From Ampelomyces quisqualis (Eukaryota; Ascomycota; Dothideomycetes; Pleosporales; Phaeosphaeriaceae), in the NCBI GenBank assembly GCA_018398575.1, contig JAGTXZ010000002.1, forward strand, positions 2,110,501-2,174,500: a stretch of 64,000 bases of DNA, given 5' to 3'. Below are positions 43,333 through 55,601 of this stretch, one piece after another (position 1 is the stretch's first letter; every line of letters begins with the position of its first letter). A program made the translations under genes and the position numbers. The notes below the pieces were generated by a model that was not told the DNA's origin, searched no databases, and worked only from the letters and a program-made list of their open reading frames with translations.

Positions 43333-46010
43333 AGATACCCGATTCTACACAAAGCTTCCTCGTCAGTATATCGCCGTGTAGACTACCATACTAACAATCT
43401 GGCAAGCCCCTGACACATCACCCCTGTTATTCCCAGGTCGTAAGCCACTTGCCACGCTGCACATGAAGTCATGCAGATTAAAATAAAGTGGCTGAATACC
43501 GTGGCTATTACCCCCTTGGCATACCAAGTTACTCTGAAACATATGCTATTGGTCCCGATTGTGCCGGGACAGATGAGGTAGCTGGCTCAGTAAGCGTTTC
43601 TCGCGAACAACACTATCTGGTAACAAAGCAATTGGTTCGCATAGGGTTTGCTGCTGTATATAGCTTCCTGAAGCTTAGAGGTGATACATTGGCTTAGCAA
43701 GATTGTTAAACTAATCTTGGTGATAAAGATGTGGAAGAGAGGTTGATTCGATCATTGACAACGCGTTGCTGGATGATGGACTTCACGACATACATGAGTA
43801 AGTTTGAAGTCGTCCAACACAGGACCCTTACTTGAAATCGTCCAACATGGCGTGATGTTCTTGCCTTGCAGGATAAACGCGACTATTCATTCATGCACTC
43901 GCATGGAGGAACACTCCCTTCGATTTCTAGCTACACAATGCCGGCTTAATAGTACCTACATTGGATACCTACATATCAAATCTATGTCTAACCTAACGCC
44001 CCACTCCTCCACATAACTCCCTTCCGACCCCAAAACTTCACCACGACCTCCCGAAGCACGCATCCACACACACCTCCGCGGCTTCACCTGATCAGGGTTC
44101 CCCCTCGCAGCCCTCGGTCTCTTCACCCTCCTCGACAACCTCCCTCTACCCTTCACCTGACTCACCGCCATCGGAAAACCCATCTATCTTCTCAGCCTCA
44201 CCGGATCCGTCGTCATGCTAAGCGTATTCGAATGCATGCGCAAGGCCATCAAGCGCCGGACTTTCCGTCGGCCATATCCGACTCTGAAGCGCATGTCTTC
44301 AGCACCATGATAGTGTGCATCGCAAGCACTATACCGTGCGCACATGAACATTCCGCGCCTGAGCTGGAGAGTAAGCAGAATAATACATTAAAGGTTGTGT
44401 TTGGGATACAGCCCGAGTATTTTTCGCGCTGGGAATGTACCTCCTCTTGCTCACAAACAGACATGATGACGTGGGCGTGCATACTCCCCCCCATTCCCTG
44501 TACTCTCGACAGGCCCCCAACAGCAAATATTCTCACAGCAAGCGTGCGTCCCGAACACGTTCTCTCCGTGCCTTTTTGTTTGCGCGGCATCCTGTCTTGT
44601 TCGCGAGGTTAGCGCTTTCGATATTATAGGGTAGCGATTACGACTACCCACCCCACTAACTATCCATAGTAGGTGGTACTCCCACCACCCGGTAGAAATA
44701 AATGGTGGTATTTCTGATAACGTAAGCCAACATCATCACCAACCCCGCAACGGGCTAAGAGCACCCTCTAGTAACTCCAAAACACCAGAAATACAGCTTG
44801 TATAGCTCTCCTACCATGTATCAAAAGCTTCACCATTTAAATCCATCTCTCAATGCTGTTGCAGTCTTGTTTCAGGTACGGAGTAGGCAAGCCACCAAAA
44901 TATGTATTAGTGGGGCACATGCTTACGTTATCAGAAATACTACCATTCATTTCTACCGACCCAACCCCCAACTCGAAGTCTGCCCAAAACAAAGAAACCT
45001 ACTTCTCCACAACACCGCCGTCGGCCCCTGCGCAAAACTATCACGTCACGTCTAAATACGTCCCAGACTAATTCCGTACCTGCTCCCGCTTTCCCCCTTC
45101 CAGCCGTCCAACCCGTTCCCGTTCAGGCAAGGCAAGGCAAGGCACTAGCGTCCATGAAGCGCCGAAGCGGCCGTGGATGCATGCGGTTGTATCGCTGCGC
45201 CCGGCCTGGCGTTCGCGGCGTAGATTGTGGATAATAATGGGCATGTTCATCTTCTCTCACTCGGTGTACCACCTAGTCTGATATTATTATTATTTTTCCG
45301 GAATAGTGGACGGGGCGCTTTGTGCTACTGGATGGGTGGGGGGAAAGTTCTTTGAGTGAGGCTATGGATTGTGGGGCATTGGTTGGGTGTTTGTGTTTTT
45401 TTGATTATTCTTTTGCAGGTTTGAAGCTTTGGGGAGGGGGATGTGTTTGAAGGTGGACTGGAGACTGAGTAGTGGGAGATGATGGTAGCAAGTCATATCT
45501 TCATGGACGAGAGCCCCTACGCTGAGCGATCCTGTTGTCTTCTTCGATGCACTCACTCTAAACGACGCAAGACTCCCATCTATTGCCCCACAGATTAGCG
45601 CTAAGATCACAATTCCTCAGCCCCTCCATTGGTACAAGGTAAGATATGCTGCATTGACGAACATGTAACATGCGCAGCCCTTGGATACTCAGCTGCAAAA
45701 CCTTGCCACATCCAACGCAGCGTTCCAACACGGTTGAATTGATCATGCCGGGAAAATGCCCACCAAGCAAGAGATCAAAAAGGACAGGACAGGACGAATG
45801 GCGAGTTGTAGGCCAAAGCATATAATACAGACAGACAAAGCGCATGCTGAGTAACCGTCATCGTCTTCATCGAGAAGCGTTGAAAAGAGGGTTTGTGTAA
45901 TCTGGGTATGAGAAGATAAGTACGGTCGTGTGGAGCTCAAAGGTTGAATGCTCATGAGGCGGAGCCGTCGTGCCGTCAGGGGAGAGGAAGAAGAGGGATG
46001 ACTTTGTCAT
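43333..46010. other. 2.7-kb gene-poor decay region
   Basis: No ORF here shows family resemblance; the longest (44232-44612 plus, 44249-44590 minus) overlap on opposite strands and are unsupported. Local structure: a 37-bp inverted repeat pair (44691-44727 and 44921-44957), GTACGGAGTA at 44876-44885 inside the pair, and (GGCAA)3 at about 45126-45140. Together with the broken bicupin gene it looks like a degraded, possibly formerly mobile, stretch. Confidence 0.55.
44691..44957. repeat. 37-bp inverted repeat pair with 193-bp spacer
   Basis: The arm at 44691-44727 begins GGTAGAAATAAATGGTGGTA and ends GATAACGTAAGC. The arm at 44921-44957 is its reverse complement with two differences, both A/G transitions (35 of 37 match). 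Similarity stops abruptly on both sides of each arm. A smaller hairpin, GGTGGT ... ACCACC, lies just outside at 44672-44689. No ORF is in the spacer. Confidence 0.9.
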
Positions 46011-47466
46011 TCAAGGCCACCAATTCATCCTCTTGTAGCTCTCGACAACCTCCTCGACGCCTTCTTTGGTGAGCTTCTCATGCTTGTATCTGGCGATTCA
46101 AGTCAGTCATAAACACCCACCGGCCCAGTCTTGATGCTCACGTAAACCCCGTCTCCGTCTCAAACGCACTGCCATCCAAACTCAAATCCGCATCTTGAAG
46201 CAACTCTTTCTCCATAAACGGGCTCAGCGGCGTCGACTGACAGATGCCCGCCGCCTGCTGCAACTCGGCCCACGGATCCAACGTCTCATCGTTGACCTCG
46301 TCAACGACATGGTCCAGATTCAGGCGCGCAAATGCCGATATCAGCGTGCCGTGGAACCCGGTTTCGATGTTGAACACCTCGTGCATGAGCTTGGCGGTCT
46401 GTCCTTGGGCTGAAGTGCGGCGTTAGCGCGTGTAGAAAATTGACTTTGGTAGGATTGTGGGTCCCGATCGCCCACGTGCACTAGTGAGCACGAGGGGCGG
46501 CAAAAACTAGGTAGGGCAGACCATGAACCTCGGGTAGAGGACAAAGGAGGGGACTTACAGGTGTTGCCGTGGTCGACGATGTTGTAGATGGCCGGTTTTC
46601 GCGGTGAGGGCTGTTTGGCGGACCATTCGGCGACGTGCCATAGCGCTCGCACGGCGTCGTCGATGTGCACCGTGTTTGTCCGCAGGTCTTCCTTCCAGAG
46701 CCATCGCATTTCCTTCTTCTTGTGCTCGTATACGCGCGCCATGCATAGCGCGGTGGAGAGGAAGTTGCTGGTATATGGCCCGTAGACGTGTGCCATGCGC
46801 ATAACCACGAGGTTCAGCCCTCGGATCTTTGCCAGGTCCTCTTCAGCCTTCAGCTTCCACTTGGCCAGATTGGACCACGGCTTCAGCTTGTCTGTTTCTT
46901 TCCGCGGCGCGCTGTCTGGCTTGTACACCATGCCCGTGCTGAGCTCGACGAAGCACTTGACTTTGCGCTTCGCAGCTTCCCGGCCCACCGTCATCGACAG
47001 GCCGTAGGAGCGCAGCTCGTAGACCTTTTCTTCTTGTGAGACGCGCGTCTCGCCGCCGCAGTTGAAGACGTAGTCGAACTCGTTGGCGCCCTCACGGTCG
47101 AAGACGCGGGGGAGGGATCCTGGTGCCGAGTGTCAACCGTGCCCGGTGCTGCCCTGGTGGTGCCGGCGTGACGTGGGATTGGGTGGTACGTACTTTCCTG
47201 GGCTGCATCGGCCTGGACGAAGCGCTCTCTCGAGCAGGCTTCCTTGAACTCGGGCGCGAGCCACGCGAGCTCAGGGAGGTGTTTGTCGACGATGCGGATT
47301 TCCGACGCCAGGCGGTTGTCGTGAAGGTACTTTGTGAGGTTCCGTCCCGTGTATCCTGGGGGCGCAGTCAGCGGTGCCCGCCCATGTCGACGGTGAAGGG
47401 CGTGGTACCTAGTCCGCCAATAATCAGCACCGAGGGCTTTTCCGCGGGCGCATCTGCTGCCGTCAT
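46011..47466 (-). CDS. NAD-dependent epimerase/dehydratase-like (extended SDR)
   Basis: Five exons, 47466-47409, 47355-47194, 47119-46559, 46409-46142 and 46089-46011, giving 375 aa. The nucleotide-binding motif spans the first junction: VLIIGGLG then YTGRNLTKYL (GGxGYxG). Then come FVQADAAQE, FDYVFNCGGETRVSQEEKVY, ELRSYGLSMTVGREAAKRKV, FVELSTGMVYKPDS, the Lys-containing KPWSNLAKWKLKAEEDL, RMAHVYGP, NTVHIDDAVRALWHVAEW and IYNIVDHGNT. In place of the usual YxxxK the motif region reads WSNLAKWK, so the classical Tyr is not visible. The C-terminus (MHEVFNIETGFHGTLISAFA to YKRMNWWP) is specific to this fungal group. Substrate unknown. Introns are 53, 74, 149 and 52 nt with clear CTGAC/CTAAC branch sites where visible. 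Confidence 0.85.
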
Positions 47467-48506
47467 GGTGGAGTGCGCGCAGACTCTGCAAAGAAGGCCT
47501 GGTGCGAATTTTTCGCCTTGTGTGATGTCGAATGGGGATGTGAAGATGCGCGTCGCTGACCGCTCAAGCGGAACCCTGCCACTACCAACGACGGCCGGCT
47601 GCTCCGGGACTGGCGATTGTCGAGCTCTTGATTCGACAGGCCCACGTGACACGTCCACGGCGGACGACTACACCGGGTCGGGGGAGGGGAGATTGGGCGC
47701 TGCAGAGGCGACAATGCCGTCGGTGGGCTGCAACCATGTCATATCATATACGCCCAACGCTCATGCATCGGCGTGGGTCGAAGCGAATACCACCGTGGAC
47801 CGCACCGCAAGCCGACCCAAGGCTGCTGAGTGCTCTGTCGTTTATCCCATCAGATGAAGCCCACCCTGCCCTTGACAAGTATCCGTACTGTGGCTGCAAT
47901 GGCGCCTTCGTCCCGTTCCGCCGCAGCATGCAGGAGCCCCTACCTGCACCGTACCTCTCCGTACACATAGTGCCCTGTCACCGGTATCGCCGAAGAGCAA
48001 CCCAGGAATTTTGACCATCGTATCTGAGAAATGACGTGTATCCATGCCCGACGGCTGATTCCGCATCTTGGCTTCTGGATTCCTCGCGAGCACCGTCTTC
48101 GCCGAAGGCTACGGGACATGTGTTTCATTTGGCGAGCAGAGGGCGAGCAGCCCAGACTGGCGGTCGAACGCTCGTTCATGCACCATCAATCACGATCCGA
48201 CGACGAGGCGAAAAAAAAACGAGTACAGTGCAAGTCTATTTCTCTCCTCATCGTTATGCACTATGTAGATGATGTGATAGATGGAAAGAGTCAGTCGATG
48301 GAAAGATGAAAAACACTTCGAGGTGCCCCTAGACCAAGCAATACTCCCCTCCTTCCGTGTACATCCGTTGTACAGTGCAGACCCATTTTCTTGCTTTTTC
48401 CCCTTGCACGAAACCCAGACCCCATTGGATCGTGCAGACCGTTAACCCAGCCGTATGAAAATGTCCGAAGACCGATACTGCTGCCACGTGCATACCGTGA
48501 TTTTCT
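47467..48506. other. Intergenic, no gene seen
   Basis: About 1 kb between the epimerase start (47466, minus) and the TOP1 stop (48507, minus). It should contain the epimerase promoter and the TOP1 3' untranslated region. ORFs such as 47123-47857 plus overlap the epimerase exons in antisense and are not supported. Confidence 0.45.
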
Positions 48507-51500
48507 CTAGAATTCCCAGTCTTCGTCGACCGACTTGATAGCCCAGTCGAACTTCTCGCGCAATGTCTTGGAGAAGAACTTCTCAATGGGCACGTCAAAC
48601 TTCTTTGAGAAGACGACAGTGAGACGAGGGTCGATGTAGTTCTAGTGAAGCAGATTAGTGAGCTGTATGAGACATACTTTCAGAACTCGACTTACAATCT
48701 TTGAGGTGCCCAGGGCAACCTCCTTGTTGCCCTCCTTATCTTCCATTTGGATCTTCATGTTCTCGATACGCTGATTGATCTTGTCGATGTTGTTCTCAAG
48801 CTTCTCAATGCTAGGACCCTTGCCCTCGGCCTCGACCTTACCAGTCTTGTTCTCTTTCTTGTACTTGTTGGCAAGCTCATCGGCCTTCTCGAGACGCTCG
48901 TTAAGCTCCTTGGGCTTCATCTCCTTCTCGCCGTCCAACTGCAGCTTCTCGTTCTCTTTCTCAAACTTCTTGATGATCTTCTGGCGCATTTCCTCGACTT
49001 CTGCGTCTTGGTGCTGTTTGGCCCATGCGCTAGTTAGATCCTCAGGACGCTCAAAGAACTCGGCGCCCTTCTTCTTCTTAATCTTCGGATCTACATCGAT
49101 CATCATCATCTTGGTTCGCCAGACTTGATAGCGAAGACCACTAATCTGTACCATGTTAGCATGTGGGCCTGATGAATCGTGAAGCATACGCACCCTCTCG
49201 TTCATCTTGTCGATCGATGCGCCATGGCTGGCAGCAACGGTGCGCTTATGGTTACACAGGATAGCGACCTCTCGGTTTGCGTCGTTGTATGCCTTGACCT
49301 TCTCCAGCACATTACCTGTCGCTTTCAACGACTTGAGGAGCCTAGCCATAGTGTATGAAGCATTGTAGGTACGGAAGACCTTGGCAGTAAGACCAGGCAT
49401 ATAGCTTGTCAGGTGCTTGTTCAAGGCAGAAGTCTACCGCCGTTAGCAATACTATTTCTGGGGGGCAATTGTGACACATACGGTTAGACGATCGAAGATG
49501 TCGTCACCAACTGTTTTCGGTTCCTTCTTGAAGATCTTGAGGTTTTTGAAGACCTGTGCATCGACCTTGACCTCATCGTAGAACCGGATGCTGTCCTTAC
49601 CAAGGAAGTCGAAAATGACTGTTTCCGGAGGCCTTAGGGTGATGTGCTGGAACTTCAGAGAACAGCAGCCGACGGTATCTGCCTCATCCTCACCCTTCTC
49701 GTTACCTGCACGAAGCGCAAATTGGTCGATGAGGTAGATAGCAGTGGCACGCTGACGATCAACCATCTTCTCAGACTTGAGGTCCCTTCGATAGTCTTGT
49801 CGAATGCGATCAATGTGCTTCTTGAGCTCTCGAGCTTTCTCGAACTTCTTGAAATCGCTCTGACCCTTGACGTCGGAGTTTGCGGCAAGCATAACATACT
49901 TGTAAGCGCCGTTGATGTTTTCCTGCCACATAGCTAGCCATGTACCCTCGTGATCATGCTTGACCTCCTTCCAGCGATGGCCGGCGGGCGCAGGCGGGAC
50001 CTTGGCCTTCTCACCAATGTTGATCGTTATCTGCTCGGGCGCTACACGCTTCTTGATGCGGCCTGTCTTTGGGTGCTCACCACGACCACGGAAGAGACTG
50101 GGAGGTTCGACGCGGAAGTTGCCCACTTTCTGTTTGCGACCATCCCAGGTGCAGTACATGTAGTCGGCTTCAGCTGCGTCCTTTTCCGCTTTGAGTGCCT
50201 TCTTCTCGGCAGTCGGAAGAGCCTTCTTTGCGGCACGCTCCGATTCGAAGTGTTCGAAGATGGGCTTGAAGTCGCACTTTTCAAACTTCTTGATCTTGAC
50301 AGTCTTGCCATCCTTGTCTTTGCCATGGCCTGTCTTATCCAGAATCGCGCTGAAATCCTCGAAGAAGTTCTTGTTGAAGGTGGGGTTCTCAACGTTATGT
50401 GTAGAGTTCAACATGCCGCCATAGAAGGTCGCAGCCTCTTCTGCTTCTGGATGCAGTGTGAGAGGAACACCGTCATAGACGAACTTGACATGCTTCGGTA
50501 AGGGCACATATTCGGGTGGAAATACCACACCGTTATGCTCGAGAGTATCCCACTTCTTCGTTCCGTCGCCCTTCGCCGTGTCCTCCCACCAACGATACTC
50601 CTCTTCTTCCTTTTCAGCTTCCCGGTCTTGATCTTCTTCTCCCTTGGTCTTCACTTTACCCTTTTGGACAGGTGTAGGCGCCGCTTTGGCCTTTGTCTTT
50701 TTCGCAGTAGGCTTCTTCGCAAGGGGTGCGTCCGAGTCCGACGCCTCTTTTTTTACACCATTGGCCTTCTTCACGGGACCCTTCTTGGCGGGTACCTTCT
50801 TCTTAGCCAGAGGGACATCGTCATCGCTGTCGCTCTCGACCTTTGCCTTGCGCTTTGGCGCAGCTCTTTCCTTGGAGCGAATGGCCTTGGCCTCGTTTGC
50901 GGCAGCCTTCTCAATTTCCTCCTTTTTCTTGACAAGTTTGGTGTTTAACGGTACGTCGGAGTCTGAAGATGCACCGATTTGTTCGGCGCTAGCTTTGGGT
51001 AGATTCCGAGCCTTCAAGGGTACATCACTGAGATCGGAGTCGGAGTCGTTTTTGGCAGCTTTTGCCTGCTGAGACGTTCGCCGCCGCTTACTCTGCAGTT
51101 TGTTAGCCGTCTTCCTGGACAAGATGTACTTGAGAACGCACAAGCGGCTTGTCATCTTCTTCAGAGCTACTCGCGTCCTTGTACGATTTGCCGTTTGGGA
51201 TGCTGTTGCGCGCCTTGCGCTTTCCGTTCGCGCCGCCGTTGGTTACTGGCACATCCACGTCCATGTCATCGACAGGGCCCATGCGGATGGAGATGCCCGG
51301 CTCCACATGGCCGTTCGACGGGATCTGTTTGTCCATGGCTTTGTCCTCGCTCTTGGAGATGCGCTCGTTGGACATGGCTGTCGAGGAGGAATGGTTAGCC
51401 ATGGTCAAGGTTTTGGAAGAAAGAAAAAACGAGTTGTTGGTGGCAGACGAAAAATCGGTAGAAGTAGGTGATGCAGCTGAGAAAAGGTTCGGGACCGAGT

Positions 51501-51628
51501 GCGAGGTTGTCGCGTGAGAGAAGGACACGAGGCGCGTGAAACCAGCGCTTCTCACTGCACAGGCAAGCAATGAACTCACCTGGGTTCTTTGCGCTTACAA
51601 GCGGCGTGTCATCGTCGGAGGACGACAT
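48507..51628 (-). CDS. TOP1: DNA topoisomerase I (type IB)
   Basis: Six exons, 51628-51580, 51377-51142, 51092-49482, 49433-49194, 49145-48696 and 48641-48507, giving 906 aa. It starts MSSSDDDTPLVSAKN. A long charged, Lys/Ser-rich N-terminal domain follows (nuclear signals such as KRKARNS and SKRRRTSQ). The core has WWEDTAKGDGTKKWDTLEHN, GVVFPPEYVPLPKHVKF, EPPSLFRGRGEHPKTGRIKK, the catalytic-Arg segment IYLIDQFALRAGNEK (with VGCCSLKFQHI after it), then HKRTVAASHG, RYQVWRTKMMM, a coiled-coil linker, and GTSKINYIDPRLTVVFSKKF with the nucleophile Tyr (about Y864). It ends FDWAIKSVDEDWEF. TOP1 relaxes supercoils ahead of polymerases through a 3'-phosphotyrosine link. Introns: 202, 49, 48, 48 (stop-free multiple of three) and 54 nt. 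The active-site NY pair begins exon 6. Confidence 0.95.
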
Positions 51629-52536
51629 TTTGGTGGCGATGCGCGTGGGCTGATGTCGTGGGTAATGAAAAAGCGGACGGCTGTATTCAACTATGTCCAG
51701 CGAGGGCGCAGGGGACTTGGTGATTGCGCTCGAGTGAAGGCAGCAAGTGCGCTGTGAAGGTGGCACAGCGCGTGCCTGGGCAAGGCAAACACGCAATAAA
51801 CTGGGCCGAAGTGCGGAGATGGTGGCGGTGGGCGGTGGGCGGAAGGAAAGAGATGCTGCGTTGGTGAGAGGGATGGTCGCGATCCCGTCGAGGACTGACA
51901 CGGACCGCTCGGCCTTGCCCGAAAATCGTTGGGGCTAGTCGGGTAATTTTGGTAACAAAAGCCTTTACCTGCGTCTGCCTTTACACAGGACCGTTTGCCC
52001 TCACACGAGGGCTGTGGTCATCTCCACAGCCCTTTGGCCTTTGATGCCGCCGTCGTCGGGATGGGGTGATGATCCGATGTCGTGTCAGGGGATGAGACTT
52101 GCACATTGAGAGATGCACCGTCCAGTCTCACACATGGCCTTTTGCTACCGACGAAACGATCACATTCAGAGGCCACTTTATCGGCTACGTCGTATGCCTC
52201 CGAGATGGACATGGTCGTTTTCAGCGAGGAGCGCTTTCGCTCGCGGGGATGGAGCGCTGCCTACCACCGAGTGCGCATCGATTCGTAGAGTTTCCACATG
52301 AGGCCACGAACCGGATGTATGCCGCAAAGGCAGTGCCCAGCATGCATGTCTTTCAATTCTGCGTCGTCGGCGTGACTTGGTCGAAACGGCGTCCCCAGTG
52401 AGGCGGGAGCGCGAACTCTCACGTGACCTAGCACAGCACAGACCGTCTTCGAGTTTTGGACCTGCGGCAGCAATGCCGCCCTGCACCATCACCACACGGC
52501 TGTCGCCATCTCCACTCATCTCAATTCCCCGCCAAC
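51629..52536. promoter_or_regulatory. Divergent promoter region, TOP1 / ATP3
   Basis: A 908-bp space between outward-facing start codons; long compared with the other head-to-head pairs here. Overlapping ORFs on both strands (for example 52178-52675 minus) look like chance frames. No TATA box is clear. Confidence 0.45.
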
Positions 52537-53652
52537 ATGCTGTCTCGAGCTGCGCGTCCGGCTCTGAGAGCTGGCCTCGTCGCCGCTGCACGGTACGCTC
52601 CCGCCCTTCCCGATTGCGCAGCTTTTCGCGCGCTGCACCGCGCAGCTGCCGCAGCCATTGCATCTCCCAACGCATCAGGAACTGACTGACATGCGCCTAG
52701 GCCCGCCCCTCTAGCCGCCTGCAACGCCGCCGGCTATGCCACCCTCCGCGAAATTGAGGGCCGCCTCAAGTCGATTCGCAACATCGAGAAGATCACCAAG
52801 ACGATGAAGGTCGTCGCTTCGACCAAGCTCACCCGCGCCCAAAGGGCTATGTGGCAGTCTCGAACCTACGGTCAGACCTCCAACACCGTCTTCGACAGCG
52901 CCGAGACCAAGCCAATCGAGGGTGACGGCAAGAAGACTTTGATCGTCGTCTGCAGCTCGGACAAGGGTCTCTGCGGTGGTATCCACTCCGGAATGTCGAG
53001 GAAGGTCAGGCGGATGCTGACCGAGATCCCCAACGCCGATCTCGCCGTCATTGGAGAGAAGTGCAAGGCGCAATTGGGTCGTTCCAACCCCAAGAACATG
53101 GTCGTCAGCTTCGCCGGTGCCGGAAAGGACATCCCCACCTTCGCGGACGCCTCCTCCATCGCCGACCAGATCTCGCTGCTCCCCTCGGAGTACATTTCCG
53201 TCAAGATTGTCTACAACAAATTCATCAACGCTGGCAGCTATGAGGCGACCATCCAGGAAGCTTTCTCCGAAGAGGCCATTTCCAGCTCCCGTGAGTAGAC
53301 CCGGGAACTCTATCCTGAATAGTTTCTGATGTAAACCTAGCTCAATTCGCTGCTTTTGAGATTGAGGATGAGGTTCTGCCCAACCTCCGCGAGTACGCGC
53401 TCGCCAACTCGCTCTTTTGGGCGCTCGCTGAGGGCCACGCGTGCGAACAGTCCGCCCGCCAGAACGCCATGGACGTGAGTGTTTCTCGACTCGGCCTCGT
53501 ACATCGTTCGCTGACTCTCTTTCCAGAACGCGTCCAAGAACGCCGGAGACATGATCAACAAGTTCCAGATCTTGTACAACCGTACCCGTCAAGCCGTCAT
53601 TACTGGCGAACTTGTCGAGATCATCACTGGTGCGGCTGCGTCCGAGGGTTAA
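52537..53652 (+). CDS. ATP3: Mitochondrial ATP synthase subunit gamma
   Basis: Four exons, 52537-52592, 52701-53290, 53341-53474 and 53527-53652, giving 301 aa. The N-terminus MLSRAARPALRAGLVAAAR is an Arg/Ala-rich mitochondrial presequence; mature protein likely begins near YATLREIEGRLKSIRNIEKI. Family motifs are TKTMKVVASTKLTRAQRAM, LIVVCSSDKGLCGGIHSGMS, SVKIVYNKFINAGSYEATIQ, NSLFWALAEGHACEQSARQN, AMDNASKNAGDMINKFQILY and the closing NRTRQAVITGELVEIITGAA. Subunit gamma is the rotating shaft inside F1, coupling the c-ring to ATP synthesis in the inner membrane. Introns are 108, 50 and 52 nt. The N- and C-terminal helices that form the coiled-coil shaft are complete. It is head-to-head with TOP1. 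Confidence 0.96.
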
Positions 53653-54714
53653 GCTTGTGAGAAAGATGAATAGATATCTCGAGATCTGGCCCATTGTCAC
53701 TGGCAATATGGCTGTGTAGAATACCGTCTGTTCATAGCCCTTTTGTCACCATGCCAGTCCCAGAACGTTGTCAGCCCTCAAACATGCACCAGGCCGTTAG
53801 TGTTGTTGAATCACGTGAAAGCCCATGTGTCGTGGAAAATGAGCTTAAGGATTCTTTTGCTCTGCTATATCATGCCAGATAATTCCTGACTTACAGTGTA
53901 TCAGACCTGCCTCTTGTAATGTAATCTACAGGGCGAGCTCCACGTGCCACCCCAGGATGTCGCATCTTGCCGTCCAACATTATACATGTGCTTGTGGGGC
54001 CCTAACGACTCAGCCCAACCTTTACACACTACGACGCTAGATCTACGCAACCAGCTCCAGGCCTGTCCCTCCATAGTTACTTACCTACCCTTTCTGTACG
54101 ACACGCCTCAGAGACCAGTCCTCAATTCATCGCCATCATCGCGGCCCCGCCTTTGGTTGGATAAGTTGGACTGCACGCCGTCATCTACTGCAAGCCAACA
54201 GAAAGACATGACTCGCAGCCAGTTGGAGCCTACTCCAACAAGAAAAACATGAGTTCTATGGCATATCAGCCGGTGCAACAGGTCTATGTGCATGGTTTAG
54301 CCTGAGTTTCAAGGCTCTTTTTCGCCAGGAACAGGATGATGGTGGGCCCAAAAGAGGCAAGCGTAACCTGCACCACCAAGTTCTTGAAACAAAAGCTGAG
54401 GTCGTTGAAACAATCCGCCACTGACCAATTCTTAGCAAAAGTATAACTTCGTGTGCTATGGTACATTTCGTGTTGCTTGATTCTCGCGGAATTTTGCCTT
54501 TCTTTATCGCATTTCATCGGAGTGACCGCGTCCAAGCTATCACTGCCTGCCACCAACGGCTATCCCGGCGGCGCTATTATCTGCAACCAACCATATATAC
54601 TGCTTACCTTACTTTCATTTTGGCAAGTCAACAAATTGGTAACCCTGGATTCACTGTTCAACTCAAATTTCGGTTCACACTAAAGCTCATCACACAACTT
54701 GCCCATTGCGCAAG
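53653..54714. other. Intergenic, no gene seen
   Basis: About 1.06 kb between ATP3 and the next plus-strand gene. Small ORFs on both strands have no recognisable motif. It probably holds the ATP3 3' end and the promoter of the gene at 54715. Confidence 0.45.
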
Positions 54715-55601
54715 ATGTTGATCCAAGCACAATGCGACGAAATGAGGCAGAGGATGCAGGTCGTCAAGAATGCGTATGTTAGCCGGCACTACACACAGTG
54801 CGCAAAGTACGGAGAGCGCTTGTTAGCGGAGGTACAGGACGATGTGAGTGACATCAACGTGAGTATCCTCGATTGAATGTATGCTAACAACCCCAGATCC
54901 ACCCCATCCACCTGGCCTACCTAAACTTCTACATCGCTCTAGCTCACGACACTCTCGCCCGCGAAGCCACCGTCAGAAAACGCTATAATGAACTTCGGCT
55001 TGCAGAAAAACACTACATGGCCGCCCTATCCGCCTTGACCCCATCATCCTACGGCTCCACTTCGTTTGACACTCAGCTCTCTTCCCCAACATCAAGCACA
55101 ACGTCTTCATCGCCATCAGAAAACGTCATCTGGAAGTACCAGCGCTCCTGCTCCATCGACTCCACTACATCAAGCACAACTCCAGACACGCCTTCACGCT
55201 CGGATCTAGATTACTGCCACCACAGCAGCCGCTACAAACTCCCCCAACCCACCCAAACCCAGTCTCACCAGCGCAACAAGTCCTCGATCATCATCCCCTC
55301 CCGCCCCGGCACCCCAGAAGAATACCAATTCGCAGCCGATACCGCTGCATTCATCCGCATGATCCGCGGCCACGTCGCGAATGTGCAGGACCTAAAGCGC
55401 CAAACCGGCGCACCGACTGTGCGATTCGACCTCCCTGACCTGCCTGCGCAGGCCGAGTCGAGGACAAGCAGTCGCGTGTTTGCGGACGACGAGGTGAGGG
55501 ACAAGGTTCGACGCGAGAGGGGCACTAGGACGTGGAGGAGGAGGTTTGATCCGAGTGAGACGCAGAGGTTGTGTGGGGAGGCGTTGGCCGAGTTGGCGTA
55601 G
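54715..55601 (+). CDS. Conserved hypothetical protein, helical N-terminus
   Basis: Two exons, 54715-54843 and 54897-55601, giving 277 aa. I do not recognise the family. The N-terminal 85 residues are helical and look like a small three-helix (MIT/TPR-like) bundle: MLIQAQCDEMRQRMQVVKNA, HYTQCAKYGERLLAEVQDD, IHPIHLAYLNFYIALAHDTL and YNELRLAEKHYMAALSAL. A Ser/Thr-rich disordered centre (residues about 90-170) follows, then a second ordered helix EEYQFAADTAAFIRMIRGHV and a basic C-terminus. Intron donor choice: GTGAGT at 54844 gives a 53-nt intron with an ATGCTAACAA branch site. A second GTGAGT 15 nt downstream would also keep frame but leave a 38-nt intron, which is too short for this genome. 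A polarity or trafficking role would be only a guess. Confidence 0.7.

Noticed and set aside
44232..44612. Overlapping 126- and 113-codon ORFs on opposite strands
   Set aside because: No motif, mutually antisense, and located in a degraded region; not enough to call a gene.
47123..47857. 244-codon plus-strand ORF over the epimerase 5' exons
   Set aside because: Antisense to exons and introns of a gene with clear SDR motifs; no family resemblance.
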